Origin: Alphaproteobacteria bacterium
GTDB lineage: Bacteria; Pseudomonadota; Alphaproteobacteria; Micavibrionales; Micavibrionaceae
NCBI GenBank assembly: GCA_030427765.1
Contig: JAUICS010000100.1
Span: 1-5,914 of the forward strand
DNA length: 5,914 nucleotides
Direction: 5' to 3'
The translations under genes and the position numbers were made by a program. Numbering within the stretch: position 1 is the stretch's first letter; each line of letters opens with the position of its first letter. This document shows, one piece after another, positions 5,624 to 5,914 of the stretch. The notes beneath the pieces are model-generated. The model was not told where the DNA came from. It did no database searches and worked only from the letters and a program-made list of their open reading frames with translations.

Positions 5624-5914
5624 ATGAGACGATCAGGCTCAAAAAATATCTTAGTGTGGGGCGGTATACAGCTGGTTGCTTTGGCATTCGCCTTTAATGC
5701 TCATGCGCATGGTGATGGACACGGACATTCGCACACGCATGGCCATTCCCATGCTGCTCCGGTTCTAGAATTTGACACGGAACGTTTGTGCGGCAGTGCT
5801 GATGCACTTCATAAATTGAAGGATGAATGTTACGGCCGTTTTTCACAGAATATGGTTACCTATGCCGAAACCGCGTCCCGTCCATTTTTCGCGGCGGATT
5901 CATTGCAAGATGCG
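5624..5914 (+). CDS. Exported histidine-rich protein, probable metal binder (partial, runs off right edge)
   Basis: The frame is open for 97 codons from the ATG at 5624 to the right edge. Residues 1-28 form a signal peptide (RRSGSK N-region, hydrophobic core 9-24, cleavage likely after AHA at 26-28). The mature protein opens with a run of alternating histidines, seven in residues 29-43 (HGDGHGHSHTHGHSH), the kind of stretch that binds Zn, Ni, Cu or Co ions. Beyond it are two cysteines (56 and 69) in a segment I do not recognise. It begins 19 nt after the DUF4159 stop, with its own ribosome binding site, so the two are probably co-transcribed. His-rich N-termini also occur on ZnuA-like or CDF-type metal proteins, but no such domain can be confirmed from this fragment. 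Export and metal binding are well supported; the specific role is unknown. Confidence 0.75.
   Translation, partial: MRRSGSKNILVWGGIQLVALAFAFNAHAHGDGHGHSHTHGHSHAAPVLEFDTERLCGSADALHKLKDECYGRFSQNMVTYAETASRPFFAADSLQDA

Overview
The gene content suggests an alphaproteobacterium. This rests on recalled family resemblance, not on a search: the set of BatA-like and vWA/GATase-like membrane proteins with a DUF4159 domain is typical of that class and usually travels with a MoxR AAA+ ATPase and a DUF58 protein, neither of which is in this window. Base composition is moderate, roughly half GC, with AT-rich leaders. No rRNA, tRNA, CRISPR array, insertion sequence or phage gene was seen.

Layout. A divergent intergenic region of about 180 bp (4615-4791) separates two transcription units. 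The minus-strand unit reads, in order: a vWA plus GATase-like membrane protein (2608-4614); an in-frame continuation of it behind a TAA codon (2224-2595); a BatA-like membrane protein (139-2124, possibly starting at 2184); and the first 43 codons of an acidic protein of unknown function (1-129). The plus-strand unit holds an exported stand-alone DUF4159 protein (4792-5604) and the start of an exported histidine-rich protein (5624 to the right edge).

How the genes fit together. All the well-resolved products are predicted to be exported or anchored in the inner membrane with their main domains in the periplasm. The two large proteins have similar architecture: N-terminal membrane segments, a vWA-like domain, a GATase-like domain without a recognisable catalytic cysteine, and a C-terminal membrane anchor. 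In many alphaproteobacteria, as I recall them, DUF4159 is fused to the C-terminus of the BatA-like protein. Here it is a separate gene on the other strand, yet it shares a leader motif with the large minus-strand gene. A periplasmic scaffold or maturation complex is plausible, but that role is inferred.

Main oddities. (1) A single in-frame TAA detaches the conserved C-terminus and membrane anchor of the 668-residue protein. (2) The BatA-like gene has a well-placed ribosome binding site upstream of an ATT codon and not upstream of its first ATG. (3) The same leader sequence, about 20 nt long, precedes both divergent genes as an inverted repeat, with a weaker copy before the BatA-like gene. (4) A histidine-rich exported protein lies directly downstream of the DUF4159 gene.
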